Translations under genes and position numbers: made by a program
Source: Aplectana chamaeleonis
Lineage: Eukaryota > Nematoda > Chromadorea > Rhabditida > Cosmocercidae
DNA length: 64,000 nucleotides
Direction of reading: 5' to 3'
Assembly: GCA_029168955.1 (NCBI GenBank)
Contig: JAPDOI010000171.1
Location: 1,178,001 to 1,242,000 of the forward strand
Notes under the pieces: generated by a model
What the model was told of the DNA's origin: nothing
What the model saw: the letters and a program-made list of their open reading frames with translations, nothing else
Databases searched by the model: none
Part shown: in pieces, positions 11,138 to 22,633 of the stretch
Layout of the letters: each line of letters opens with the position of its first letter
How positions within the stretch are numbered: position 1 is the first letter of the stretch

Positions 11138-12162
11138 GTGATAAAATTCTTATTTTTGGATGTTGTAGCACCAAAAGGAAGTCACGAACGAATGTTAAAA
11201 GTGTGTAATGATTGTTCACCTACAAATAGAACAGTAGAAAGACGGGTTGCTGAATTTAAACGTGGTCGTACAAGCCTTGAAGACAATCCACGTGAAGGAC
11301 GTCCAAAAAACGCTTCAACACCAGAAATCATAGCCAAAATACAGGAAATGGTTTTGGAACATCGTCGATTGACTGAGAGAGATTTAGTAGAGTCTCTACA
11401 CATGTCATTAGGCAGTGTGAGCCATATTTTAAGTGAAATTTTGGGTTTCAGAAAGCTGTGTGCACAATGGGGGCCTCATTTGCTAAAAATGGAACAAAAG
11501 CACATTCAAATGCGACTTTCTCAGCAACATTTGGAGCGTTTTCAAAAGAATGAAGTGGATTTTGTGCGCCGATTCATCTTTACGGATGAGATGTGGGTCT
11601 ATCATCATGATCCTGAATCAAAACAAGAGGCTAAAGAGTGGTGTGAACCAGGTTGTTCGGCTCGGAAGCGAGTTCGTGTCCGGAAATCGGCCAAGAAGGG
11701 TATGGGATCAGTTTTTTGAGATACGAAAGGAATTTTGTTTGTGGATTACTTACAAACTGGTAAAACAATCAATTCTGAATATTATTGCAACCTTCTGGAC
11801 CAGTTGAAGGAAAAAATTCGTGAAAAAGGATCCGGTTTGTAAAAGAAAAAAAACCTTTTTCATCAGGACAATGTACCGTGTCACAAGAACATTTTGACAA
11901 TGGCTAAAATCCATGAATTAAAATTCGATTTGTTGGAGCATCCACCGTACTCTCCAGATTTGGCCCCCAGTGACTTCCATTTGTCTCCAGAACTCAAAAG
12001 ATTTATGTGTGGCAAGCGTTTTTCATGAAATGAAGATGTCATAACGGCTGTTGAAGCGTATTTCGCAGACCTTCTGGATTCTCACTTCAGGGATGGGATC
12101 ACAGATCGGAGGATCGTTGGAGCAAGTGTATTAATGTTCAGGGAGATTATAATGAATATTAA
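11138..12162 (+). pseudogene. mariner transposase pseudogene (DD34D)
   Basis: Family role: cut-and-paste transposase with an N-terminal helix-turn-helix DNA-binding region and a DDD catalytic domain. Seen here: the GRPKNAS linker-type motif, FTDEMW with the first catalytic Asp at 11585-11587, HQDN with the second Asp at 11867-11869, and SPDLAPSDF with the third Asp at 11972-11974. Exactly 34 codons separate the last two, the mariner signature. Similarity to the irritans/mellifera-type mariners is clear by eye (WVY/HH, TINSEYY, AKIHEL). Lesions: TGA at 11717-11719 replaces a Trp, TAA at 11840-11842, TGA at 12026-12028, and a frameshift near 12100-12108 after which the conserved C-terminus continues to TAA at 12160-12162. 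The family start is upstream of 11138, but a TAA lies there and no ATG fits, so the 5' end is also damaged. Confidence 0.93.
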
Positions 12163-12195
12163 AGTGTATTTAAAGCATAAGATTGTGTTTTCCTT

Positions 12196-12226
12196 ATCGA
12201 GCGACAAAACTTGTTGAACAACCTGG
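12196..12226 (-). repeat. mariner 3' terminal inverted repeat
   Basis: It ends TTGTTGAACAACCTGG followed by TA, the expected target dinucleotide. Confidence 0.9.
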
Positions 12227-12744
12227 TACATTTACAAAACCAGCCTCACAACAAATCACCGAAACATTATGAAGCTCAGGGAAAGATCTGTCTTGAATCA
12301 TTCACAAAACCACTTTTTGACGCAGAAAACGAGTCTGCCCTCTATATTTGTGGAGCGTTGCACTGAATGGAGTTATACTCAGAACTTCCCAGACTAGCTT
12401 TTTGCGTCTAATCAGCCCGATTCCTTGTTACGTGCGTCTTTACAGGGTCGAAAAAGTCACTTCTTGTCATTTGTGTGTTTGAAAGACGCAAGGAACATTC
12501 GAAAGGTCGTGTATAATAGGGGCGTCTTTCGGAGGAGACCACAAAGACACAAGTAACAAACCGTTTAGACGCAGGAAAGCTACATACTCAAAATGTTTAT
12601 GAGGAGTGCGTCTTTCACAACTGATCGATTTCTCGTCGATAACCACTCCATTTCACCTTTCCCGGATAAGTTCGTCGGTTTCGCTGATAGGAAAACTTTC
12701 TCAGCCTTTCATTTTGTTAGTGATTCTGCCAACTATATTTGCTT

Positions 12745-12746
<2 letters not shown>

Positions 12747-12786
<40 letters not shown>
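12747..12786. repeat. (CT)n microsatellite
   Basis: About 20 uninterrupted CT units directly before a foldback element. Serine/leucine-rich open frames across it are artefacts. A degenerate TGTATG-rich stretch lies on the other side of the foldback (13060-13140). Confidence 0.97.
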
Positions 12787-12790
<4 letters not shown>

Positions 12791-12810
12791 TTGAGTGTGC
12801 GTGTGTACAG

Positions 12811-13037
12811 TTCACCTCCGCACTGCCGTTCAGTCCGCAAAGTGCACCCTGATTGCGAAATCTTGCTGCGGCCCGGTTGCGAACATCCTCAGACAAGGAT
12901 GGGGGAGCGTCCGGGCGCTTTTGGCCTTTGGTGCCCGGGTGATCCCACATCCCTGTCTGAGGATACTCGCAACCGCGCCGCAGCACGATTTCGCAATCAA
13001 GCGCACTTTGCGGACTGAACGGCAGTGCGGAAGTGAA
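12811..13037. mobile_element. Foldback element, 227 bp
   Basis: The left arm TTCACCTCCGCACTGCCGTTC and right arm GGCAGTGCGGAAGTGAA are reverse complements; pairing continues inward through CAGTCCGCAAAGTGC, ATTGCGAAATC and CCTCAGACAAGGATG almost to the centre near 12925. Confidence 0.85.
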
Positions 13038-13179
13038 GAATATATATTGGCGTATGCGATAGTAAGTATTCATGTGTGTATAAGTGTTTATATGTGTTTG
13101 TATGTATGAGCATGTGTGTATGTATGCGCTCGTATGCATATAACCTAGATCGCTCATTTTGAGGAGTTCGATATAAGAC

Positions 13180-14677
13180 TTATATATAGGGCTTCTCGGC
13201 CCGTAGCAATCCCACCGAAAGGTGGGAGCTCATAGCTGCCTCCCCGGCGTGAGGTGGTGGCTCACATCGCAAGCGGAATAGGTGGTGGCCGCCGTATCCT
13301 AATGCACGTGTGCGTGCTGAGGTGGTGACTTCGCTCGCAGCCGTATGTCACCCACCTCGGCACGCAGCCGTGGACCTGACATCTAAAAGGGAGCCGCAAG
13401 CTGCGAGTGGAAAGTGAAAATAGCGCGCATATTGCAGAGGCGCGTAGGGAGGGAGCCAAGTCATGGGTCGTGCATGACCGAGGTGGTGGCGGCGCGGTGA
13501 AGAGAGCACGATCCTTTGACCTTTTCTGGCGAGCTTTGACAATCTCCGCTAAGGTTTAGGTGAAATTCTAGGTTTTGCACTGATCATGCGAAAATTCCCC
13601 CCAATGGCTGTGATTAGGGCATTGGAATGATAACCTCCCCTAACGTGGGATAAATCTTGGAGGAAAAATCATCATGAGGCCTACAATAACGGAAAACACT
13701 TCAATGAGTGGCGATCATTGCCACAACGCTGTTAGCCGTCCTCCAAGAAGGCAAAATCAATCGCTCTTCATCAGCTGTTGATTTTTTGCGGACGCTGATT
13801 TCCCCTGGTTTCTGATCATTTTTGCTGTTTCTTCGCCTTCAAATTGGTTCTTTTTCTCATTAAAAGCTGTGCGTGAACTGTCAATGCTGAGTGATACATT
13901 CCTAAAGTTTCCTTCGCGGATTCACGAAAATAATTTGAAGTTGAATTGGACAAAGTATTTTTTCTCAGAGGGCTGACCAGTTTTTCGGATGGTTTCATGG
14001 TTCACTAATTTTTTTATGGTTTCATGGTTCACTAATTTTGCGCCGCCGTTAAGAGATGTTTTGAAAATTCCTTCGCGATAAAAAGGTCGATATCGTTTTT
14101 CAGTTACCCACATCTCTAAGTGGCTCTATACATTCCGATCGAAATGATACTGTTCTTCAACACGTTTTTTCAGCACAGAAGCTGTCGAAAATGCTAATTG
14201 GATAGCCCCCCCCAGAAAAAAACCTCACCTACATACTAGCATACCGTGAGACACATTGCATACAGTTTTTATGAAAAAAGTGGAAGGAAATGATTTGAAC
14301 AGCAAGGAAAGGAGGAAACGGCAGCAGCAGTCAGGCATAGCAGCAGATTTAAAGGTGATGATCAGTCTTGTTCAAAGAAGAAAAGCACAGGAAGTTAATG
14401 ATTATGAGCTCCTATCAGACAAAAAATCTGGACGATAATTTCTCGAAAGAAAATATAGAAGTCTGAGATATTCTAGATTTGCTTTCACATTTTCGCCCTA
14501 GAAACAATCAAGAACAGGCCTACACCACGGTTTTCAAAAGGTAGCTGAGATATCATCAAAATTGTTGGATGTAGGTGAAATTCTCGTGATAATTTGTGAA
14601 CGGTTTCCCAGTCTCTAAAAAAGGCATTGCATTCGGAAACATGAAATATTCAAAAACATTAAGATTTGCTAATATTC
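13180..14677. other. No gene supported; GC-rich irregular repeat then unique sequence
   Basis: 13190-13500 is GC-rich with several GAGGTGGTGG/CACCCACCTC motifs that can pair. 13560-14670 shows no clear repeat ends. A plus-strand open frame at 14256-14438, rich in Lys, Arg and Gln, has no recognisable family and no convincing splice context, so I leave it uncalled. Confidence 0.4.
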
Positions 14678-15146
14678 TTAAAGGCAGCAAACACGCTCGT
14701 AAACGTGATTGGAATAACTACGGAAATAGAATGGTGTGGCCCAGATTACAACGCCTACGCATTTTGAAGTGTCAAAAACGACCCACAATGCCGCTACATG
14801 AGTTAGAAGTTGGCCCCGCCCTGTGTTTTCACGCCCCCTGTATTTGGCCTTTTCCTGCAACGTAGGGTCGCTGGGTCATATTCACCGTCGGTACTGTTGG
14901 TAGGTTGCCTAACAAGTGAGAAACACACGTCACTGACGGCAAATAATGGCCAGCAACCCTGCGTTTGAGGGAAATGCCAAATACAGGGGGCGTGAAAATA
15001 CAGGGCGGAGCCAACTTCTAACCCATTTAGCGGCATTTTGGGTCGTTTTTGACACTTCAAAATGCGTAGGCATTACATTGTAAGCCATACGGCTCGATTC
15101 AAGTAGTTATCTCAACCACGTTTACGAGCGTGTATGCTGCCTTTAA
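14678..15146. mobile_element. TTAA-type foldback element, AGGCAGCAAACACGC family (469 bp)
   Basis: It begins TTAAAGGCAGCAAACACGCTCG and ends CGAGCGTGTATGCTGCCTTTAA. The arms run about 200 bp inward (GCATTTTGAAGTGTCAAAAACG on the left, reverse complement at 15043-15064). Two relatives at 33071-33576 and 51101-51593 share the ends. Confidence 0.85.
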
Positions 15147-15579
15147 CTCATTTTAGTTCGATGTTTGTTAGGCGAATAGCAGCGTGATCATGTACAAGCA
15201 TGGTTCCCGGAAGAAAAACCATAAGTTTTATAAGAATAGGTATAATTCTGAAACTGGAACATCGCCTGCTTAGTTTAGAAGAAGGTAAGTATAGCACGGA
15301 AGGGAAAGGGATCATTCTCAACGTAACGTATCACTCTGACTAATTGCAGAGTAATCTGTGGACTTTTGAAACAAAAAACAGAAAGTATGAACTTCTTGCA
15401 AATTGGAAAGTTTGTTCTTGTGCAACTGCTAAAACGTGTAAGCAGAGATAGCCGTGCATAGTTTGTAATAAACAAATCAGTATAGGATGGACTGCAGACC
15501 TAAAGGGAATGATTCCGATGGAATAGATTGCTATTGACTGTCTTGGTCATCTCACACCCTTGCTAATACCAAGAATGGC

Positions 15580-15910
15580 ACTTCCAACATGAGCGCGCGG
15601 TTCAGTTGCTGTGCGTGCCGTTGATGCGTGCATCGTGCGTGGTTCGACTCCGGCATGTAATGGGTTTTTGCAAATGGAATTATCCTGTAGAAAGGGTCGC
15701 TCCAAGTTGGCGACAATGGGTGGCATCCGGGCACGATGTACCTCAGGTCGGCTGCCATCTTTATATGGTGGCGGCCGGGGGTTTGCTACGGGCCCTCATG
15801 TCAAAATCTCCTTATCACCAATATATTCTGCCATGACCGACCGCTCCGCTGCTTACTCCGCTTGGATTCATCCGAGCAAGCTAGGCCATATGTATGTGTG
15901 TAGATGTTAG
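15580..15910 (+). mobile_element. Possible tRNA-derived SINE
   Basis: GGTTCGACTCC (15644-15654) is a perfect B-box match and GGTTCAGTTGC upstream (about 15598) resembles an A box. The downstream part (TTATCACCAATATATTC...GACCGCTCCGCTGCTTAC, 15813-15860) recurs in diverged form at about 22265-22350. Boundaries and target duplications were not found. Confidence 0.35.
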
Positions 15911-16439
15911 TATGTGTGTGTATGTCGGTCGGTCTGTTTTCTGGCTGGCTGCAGCCGATCGGACAACTATGACAGGGGCCTTGGGCGTGGTGTGCATTTC
16001 CGCCCTCGAGCGGCCTGGCGAAAAGTGAAGCAGTGGGGCGCGCCGCCCAAGCATCCACGCCGCTCCGTTTTGTATGCGGGCAGCGTCAAAACAAGGCGGT
16101 AGCTTACGACTGATATCTTGTGTTTACTAAAGTTGAGACATTGATCCCGGACATGACTTTCACACATCCTGGGCTTCTCAAGTATTCGCGGTGTTCGTGG
16201 AAAATAAGGAAACCGCGGAGGTGTAGACGACAAGTATACTCGTCCGCGTGTACATTAACGATTTTTCGGCGTCAAATCTAAAACTCATATTCCACATATT
16301 ACATAGGAATTCGTGCGATTCGCAATTTCACGCTCTGAAAATCGGTTTGAAATTACATAGGAATCCTAATTCTCTCTGGTATACAGCGCAGTGCAAGAGT
16401 ATAGGTCCACTATAAATTTCGCATTTTCACTAAATTACG

Positions 16440-17443
16440 ATTCGCGCTTCACGAAAACACAAAATTCAGTTACGCACAGTTTGTACGTGTCCACGGTGAA
16501 TATTGTCTCTATAATTTCGTCGAAAATTGAAAAAAATCGGTAGCTCACTACAACATTAGCATTAAAAACGTACATAAACGGGTCCAGAAGAGCACTATGA
16601 GGCCATAATTTCGCTCTCGCGAGACTTCTTCGCTCACGGAAGGCCTTGCGCGAGCGAAATTATGGCCTTATAAGAGCTCTTCTGGGCCTGTTTCTGTTTG
16701 CTTTTTCGGCGCTAATGTTGCAATGAACCACAGGATTTTAGATTTGCGCCGGAAAAAAAGAGACGAATTTTATTGTGGACCCTGGCTTTAACTCCGCTGG
16801 TTTTGAAAGGGTAAGGAGACCACTGTTGGTGAAAGGTTTGCCGGGTGTGAAAATCACAGCGCGGACGAATTCCGACGCAACCACCGCATTTGTTGTGCCC
16901 GTTGATTTGCTTTTCATTCTTACCAAATGATAGATGGAGAGTATGTAAACGTAGTGGTGGAGCGAAATTTGATACTAAGCTCGGAATTATAACCTCCCTA
17001 CATTTGCAAAAAATTTCATCCGGTTTTTCATTCGATTTATCCGGTAAGGTCCAATTATCCGATTGGATGCACGAAATACTATCCGGTGGAAAAGTCTGGT
17101 TAAGCATAGAGTCCCTTAGGCGGAAATTTTTTCTTAGCCTGAACCTTTTTTATTCGACGAGTCGGCTCTATCCGAGAATTTGATCCGGTGAGTTTAGTCA
17201 TCGGATGGAACGTATACTGTCGTTCTCGAAGGATTCTATGGCATATCGTCCCCACAGCCGTTCGCCCTCGACCCAGAAATCGAAAATTGACCTTTAAATA
17301 ATAGGCCATTTGTTAATCTTAACGTTTGATGGATCCGGTATACTAAACCTAAGCCTTGAACGGGGAGGAAACTCCTATCTGTGGCAAGCTAAGACTGAGG
17401 TGTGAAATCACCGCGGGGACGAGATGCCCGGAAACCGTCTCGT
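16440..17443 (-). repeat. Right arm of the ~1-kb inverted repeat pair
   Basis: Reverse complement of 9808-10800, including the internal palindrome (16460-16780). The 131-codon frame read on this strand (17107 to 16712) mirrors the one at 10144-10539. Homology stops at GAAACCGTCTCG (17443), after which a 27-29 bp motif GGTAGAGTGGTCTGGC is repeated twice (17456-17511). Confidence 0.85.
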
Positions 17444-17980
17444 TTTCCATTCTCAGGTAGAGTGGTCTGGCTGTCTGGATGGATGGTAGAGTGGTCTGGC
17501 TGTCTGGATGAGAATGGAGGAACATCTTAGGGCTTTGAGTAGCCCTCACGTCTACCCAGACAACCCATTCTCAAGGCACCGCACCCTCCGGCATCCACAG
17601 CAACATCCGCCACAACTTCACGTTTCCATTCTTTGAAAAAAATCCGAGGGATACGGTCGAGAGGAAAACAAAGGAGGCGCTGGAGATAAAGATCTGGAAG
17701 CCACCGATAAATAACAAGGAGGAAATGAAGTCGGCGATGAGGCTTATCACTATATGAGGACGAATGATCAAGAAAATCGCGACATATAAGACACAGTCGC
17801 CAATCACCCCCTAATAAGAAGACCCTCTAAGTCCGTCCCACTTCATTTTGGTCTACTGCTCCATCATGACCGCTCACCTACCTTCCCCCTCGATATTTCC
17901 AGTATAGTGTCAGGTCGGCGTTGGCACCCTGCTATGTTGCTGTGTAGTGGTGATGCAGATTGTTTTGCAATGTTTTCAGC

Positions 17981-18030
17981 GGACCTTAAGAAGGGCTTAG
18001 GCCCGAAACGTCGTGTCAATAAAGTTGTAA
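17981..18030 (+). ncRNA. Hammerhead-ribozyme-like motif (degenerate)
   Basis: CTTAAGA (17985-17991), a stem GGGC-TTAG-GCCC (17993-18004), then GAAA (18005-18008) and CGTC mimic the conserved CTGANGA-stem II-GAAA core; one core base is changed. AATAAAG follows shortly after. This arrangement is known from the ends of Penelope-like retroelements. Activity is doubtful. Confidence 0.4.
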
Positions 18031-18172
18031 GAAGTTGAGCGTTCATATACAGTCATATGAACAAAATCTTTAGTTGAATCTTCAAAATAGGGTGGAAAAC
18101 CTACAGGGAATCTTGACAATACAGCCTTATAGACGTTTAGTAGTGATAGAGATGATAAAATAGACTCTAAGA

Positions 18173-19182
18173 CGGGAAGTGTTTGGAGTGGTAAACGCAT
18201 CTGCCAAAACGACTAGTATCGTTAGTATCTCTAGTGGCTCAATAGTGAAACTGCGCAGTATCCAGCCCCGAGCTGCAGGTTCCAAGGAGTTACAAGCCTA
18301 AAAATTCGTTTTTTGTGCTTTTTGTACCCTCCAGAAAGGGCATTGATCTCTCGAAAATTTGGAAACGGACCCCATAAATGTGTTCAGCGCCCAAAACTAC
18401 CCCTCTGAGCAAAATTTGGGTGAAGGCGCATTCTCCATACTTTGTGCAGACTAACTGCGTTTTGGACTTCTACGGATTTCCGGTTGGGCGAATATTTATA
18501 CCGATTAGAGGGCTCTGAAAGCGCTTTAGAAAAATGTTCCAGATTTGACTTTAAATTCCCCCAGGTGGTTTTTCTGGGGCGCTGATTACGAATCTGTAGT
18601 TTATTAGTCGATTTTCCAAAGTTTCCGGCTAATTTCTTTCAAAGCTTCCCAACCGGGGAAAATTTCGAAGGAAAAACGCCGCTTTTGAGATTTTTGGAGT
18701 GCTACGGTAGATACTGCTCAAATTGTACCTCTTCGGGATATTTGGAGTGCTGAATACTAATCTGGAGTCCGTTTATCGATTTTTTGCAACGACGTTTTTT
18801 GCAACGACACAAAAGGACGTTATACGAATATAACGTCCTTTTGTCGATTTTCAAAATTTGAAGTGGGTTTCCCCCCCTAAATGACATGTTACCTACCATA
18901 ACCTACAGTAAACCTCAAAGTTTCGACGAATGGACTCGAGAATCGTGTTCACCACCCTAGATTAAACCTACATACAAGTTTTGGGCTAAATCCGAGAAAA
19001 TTTTTTCAAACTTCAGAGAAATGCCTAATGCTTGCCTTTTCGCGAGGCTTGAAAAATGCTCATAACTTGTTCGAACCTGCAGCTCGGGGCGGGATACTGC
19101 GCATTTTTACTATTTAGCCAGAAGAGATACTAACGATACTGGTCGTTTTCGTAGATGCGTTCACCACTCTAAACACTTCCCT
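18173..19182. mobile_element. ~1-kb foldback element
   Basis: The left end GGGAAGTGTTTGGAGTGG and right end CCACTCTAAACACTTCCC pair, and pairing continues for about 130 bp (ACTAGTATCGTTAGTATCTC / GAGATACTAACGATACTGG; CCCGAGCTGCAGGTTC / GAACCTGCAGCTCGGGG). The interior resembles part of 34600-35250. A short perfect hairpin lies at 18809-18844. Confidence 0.8.
18809..18844. repeat. Perfect 16-bp hairpin
   Basis: ACAAAAGGACGTTATA and its exact reverse complement are separated by the four bases CGAA. It lies off-centre in the foldback element, so the element's own symmetry does not explain it. Confidence 0.9.
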
Positions 19183-19376
19183 TGTAAGATCAATTTAGGA
19201 GTGATTTTTCTTAGGCAAAGTTGATTTGGGTCTTACTCAAACGAAGATATGCTATCCATGGCTTTTTTTTTGGATTGATATTATGATTGACGTCTGATGG
19301 GTGACGTTGTCTGCAGTCGCGGCAGAAGCCTTTCATTTTACGCGAATGATTTCGTCTGTATTCCTGTATCGTCTGT

Positions 19377-19660
19377 ACTCTGCTTCTCTGGGCCGAATTC
19401 AGGTCCGCAATCGCGTCTCGACACGCTTTGCGGCCGCACGCGCTCGCGTCAGTCGAATTTCCAGCGCCAAAGCCAACTCGATGTGGCTTTATAACACAGT
19501 TTTCTCAAATTTTGTTTAGTCTCCAATATTCAAAACCCACCTAGAGTCAACAGATCGGCGGCTGCGGCGCGGGAAACTCTTCCGACTCGGAAGCGCGCGG
19601 CCGCAAAGCGTGTCAAGACGCAATTGCGGACAGGATTTTGGCTCAGAGAAGCACAGAATA
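19377..19660. mobile_element. Foldback element (TGCTTCTCTGGGCC arms)
   Basis: TGCTTCTCTGGGCCGAATTC and CGCTTTGCGGCCGC (left) return as GCGGCCGCAAAGCGTG and TGGCTCAGAGAAGCA (right). Confidence 0.75.
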
Positions 19661-20385
19661 TTATGTCTGTATAGTTAAGAGCTTAGAATACTTTGAATAG
19701 TTTTTTTTGCAGTATAACACACCTGAACTTTTTTCGGTCTTCCAGCATTACATCGAAAGGTTTTCCATCGGAATATCGAATATTCTGGAAAAATTCATTG
19801 GCGATGTTGAACGCTAAGAGCCCTAAAGAGTTCGGATATAGTTTTCAGTGCTTTTTTTCAGTCTTTTGGATCCTGTAAATTATTATTAAGTGTTTGTTAT
19901 GTATTGATTTTTTGCTAGCAGGCGCAAAAATATATCTGTTTATGAAATCTGGGTTCCTGCGAGTGGTTGTTTTTATGTGTTTTTTATGAACATCTGTTGA
20001 TAAATGTTGTTGATTGATTATTTCTTACGGTAGAGAGGAGATGGGGGTGGAAGAACGTGATAGGAAAACTGTATAGATGAGCTGAAACGATACGAAGGCG
20101 TGGGTGAATTATATTGGACAAGTGGGGGTATTAATAATTCATCGAATAAGGCGAACTGGAAGCAGATCAAAGCAGCGGGAAGGACGCGATGAAGAAGAGC
20201 AGACGCTGGTGGGAAGCAGCACAACGAAAGAGAGTCCAGCACGGCAGTACGAAGAGAAAAAAGTGGTTTGGTTGATGAAAGAGTAAGCTTAGGAAATGAT
20301 AGCGTACTATTTACTTACTAAACGTAGTTATTAGGTAGCTAAGGCGGAGCGATCCGAAGCGCGGAATTGCAGATTGATGACGTCA
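19661..20385. other. No gene supported
   Basis: AT-rich unique sequence. A plus-strand open frame at 20104-20286 is charged but has no recognisable family or splice context. Confidence 0.4.
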
Positions 20386-20397
20386 TAGCCTCTGCGA

Positions 20398-20600
20398 TCG
20401 CCCCCCCACGTCCGGCGAAACCTGCATTTTCCCCACGTCCGGCAACACCTGCATTTCCCCCTCACGTCGGGCAAAGTTATTTTCCCCCCACGTTGGGCAA
20501 CTACGCCGACGTGGAGGGAGAAAGGAAGGGTCCGACCCGACAGAAATCTGGGGTCGGACCCCGTTCAGGCTGGGGTCGGACCCGGCAAATATCTGAGTCT
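20398..20600. repeat. Two adjacent short tandem arrays, GC-rich
   Basis: 20400-20500 has four copies of a ~28-bp unit built on CCCCACGTCCGGC (later CACGTCGGGC, CACGTTGGGC). 20545-20600 has three copies of a GGGTCGGACCC motif, itself palindromic. Confidence 0.75.
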
Positions 20601-20992
20601 CCCAAGCAAAGGTTTGTTGGGTTGGAGACAGCGGTCTGAGAGGTGAAGGTTGTTTAGGATTCTGAAATCCAATGAGGTGAAGGTTCCTACCAAATTTATT
20701 AATCAAGAATAAACGATTTCTCAATCTTCTTTTATTTTGCAAATAGAATTCACTTAATTTCTCTTTTTTAAAATATTAGAAAACCTTTGTAAAACGGTAA
20801 GTGACTCTGCAGTCACCCTTTTTTTGAAGTGTTTGAAAACTAATTCTGAAATTCTATTTCTCTCGTAGCCTCTGGAGATAGACATCTATTTCGGGTTATT
20901 TTGGGAGTCCCCGTGAAAATCTTCGTCGAAGTGTTTTCAGGTTAGAAAAATATTCTCCTGATTCTTAAGCAGATTTGATTTCACGAAACAGA

Positions 20993-21782
20993 ACACCCGC
21001 GCTAAGTTTTGTAAAAACGGGGAGCATTTGCGAAACTTGGCAGAAAAAAGTGTCCGATGCTTGGAACTTTTTTGAACGGAGACGTTTTTTATTCTGAAAA
21101 CGCTATCATATTCACAGCTCGAACTCCTACATAATAATGTGCATTGTGGACCGAAGTTCTCTAAAATAGCTTTGTTTTCGAGTAAAATTGTTTTTGCGGT
21201 CGTTTCACAAACACGTCGCGCGCGGCAAAGTGCGGCGAAACTTCGAGTAGTAATTGTACAAGTAGTAGAAGAGCAATCTCTATGTTTCATCGTGAATCAG
21301 ATGGGAGTGGGGCTATCTCGAGATCTGTGCAGATTGTATTTCCGAAATTCTCCATTTATCGGTTTGGGGCTTCGGCAACAAAAGTCCGACTTTTCAGGAA
21401 GCTCCCGAGAGTGTTTAGTGAATGATTTCGGAAATTCAATCTGCACAGATCTCGAAATAGCCCCATTTTCATCTAATTCACAAAGAATACATAGAGATTG
21501 CTTTTCTATTACTAGTACAAATACTACTCGAAATTTCTCCGCACTTTGCCGCGCGCGACGTTCTTGTGAAACGACAGCAAAAACAATTTTACGCTAACAC
21601 AAAGCTATGTTAAAGACCTTCGGTCCACAATGCACACTGTTATGTAGGAACTCGAGCTGTGAATATGATAGCGCTTTCAGAATCCTAAAACGTCTTCGTT
21701 CAAAGAAGTTACATGCATCGGACGCTTTCTTGCCAAGTTTTACAAATGCTCCCTGTTTTTACAAAACTTAGCGCGGGTATTG
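20993..21782. mobile_element. ~790-bp foldback element
   Basis: The left arm (20993 to about 21350) and right arm (about 21425-21782) are reverse complements with scattered differences. Examples are CGCGCTAAGTTTTGTAAAAAC / GTTTTTACAAAACTTAGCGCG at the ends and GATCTGTGCAGATTG / CAATCTGCACAGATC near the centre. Open frames in the arms are mirror images of one another. Confidence 0.88.
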
Positions 21783-22633
21783 TACCAGTCTCAAGATGAA
21801 TGCGTGGAGAAGGTTGTTCTCGGAATCTCCGCAAAATTCTAGTGCGAAGTGTATATTGAGTTCCATTCTTTAATTGCTCCATGAGCAAGTCAGGTCTCTA
21901 GAGCCCAGCCACATACTTACTGTCTATATTGGAATGGAATTGTTGACGGTAGTTGCAGAAGACCGCTTTTGCAGTTGCAGAGAGGTTGAAGATGGTCGTG
22001 CTGGGACGAAGATCAATCGTGTCAAGACCTCATTACCCCATCATGGTTATGTTTGCACTACGTGTTGCAACAGCGGTTGTCTGCAACTGCGGACCGGAAT
22101 TTCGCTCCGATATAGACTCTAGCTCCTCCAAAGGTGTGCGTCTCTCGTGTTCATCATGTGGCGAGCGCATTCTATGAAAGTAAATAGCTGTGAAGCTCTG
22201 CTCTATCGACCTTGCTCGTATTTGGAGCAATGAAGGGTTGGAACCTGGTAATAAGTATGGGTCGGTCAGTGTGATGAGCGGAGCGGTCGGTCATACCTAA
22301 ATTTCGTTATCACCAACTATATTCCACATAAGCGGCCCTACTGCTGACTACGCACGGTTGTGAATGTCAGACTGAGGAAACTAAAATTGGATAGAATAAT
22401 AAAGCATCAGGAATAAAGGAAAAGTCTTAAAGTATTATATTGCAGATTACATTAACCGCTTGGGATGTTTGAGACCCATATTTGCGCAATATGGAGTTTC
22501 GCAACTAAACAATGATACTTAGCTGTTATGTAGTGCATTCTAATCTTAAAAAATGCACATATGTTGAAGCTGGCGAAATAATTGTATTCTATCCAAGGAA
22601 AGAAGTACATTCCACTCAAAAGTGCGAAATTGT
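21783..22633. other. Downstream flank of IFT80; no gene
   Basis: It contains a fragment of the GGTCCGCA foldback family (about 21985-22110) and a fragment related to the SINE-like tail at 15813-15860 (about 22265-22350). The rest is unique AT-rich sequence. Confidence 0.45.

Larger units (their letters stand above)
10946..12226 (+). mobile_element. mariner-family transposon (1281 bp, inactive)
   Basis: Terminal inverted repeats of 31 bp lie at 10946-10976 and 12196-12226 with 26 of 31 positions matching; the shared inner part is AAGTTTTGTCG. A TA follows the right end; the left flank is GT, so the TA target duplication is degraded on that side. Length and layout (about 170 bp leader, one transposase frame, short trailer) are those of mariner elements. 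The transposase is broken (see next entry). It sits between the two ~1-kb inverted arms. Confidence 0.95.

Noticed and set aside
12593..13157. 137-141-codon frames over the CT microsatellite and foldback
   Set aside because: Low-complexity Ser/Leu and Arg/Glu repeats from (CT)n plus mirror-image frames of a palindrome.
20367..20742. 90-119-codon Pro/Arg-rich frames
   Set aside because: They arise from the short GC-rich tandem arrays.
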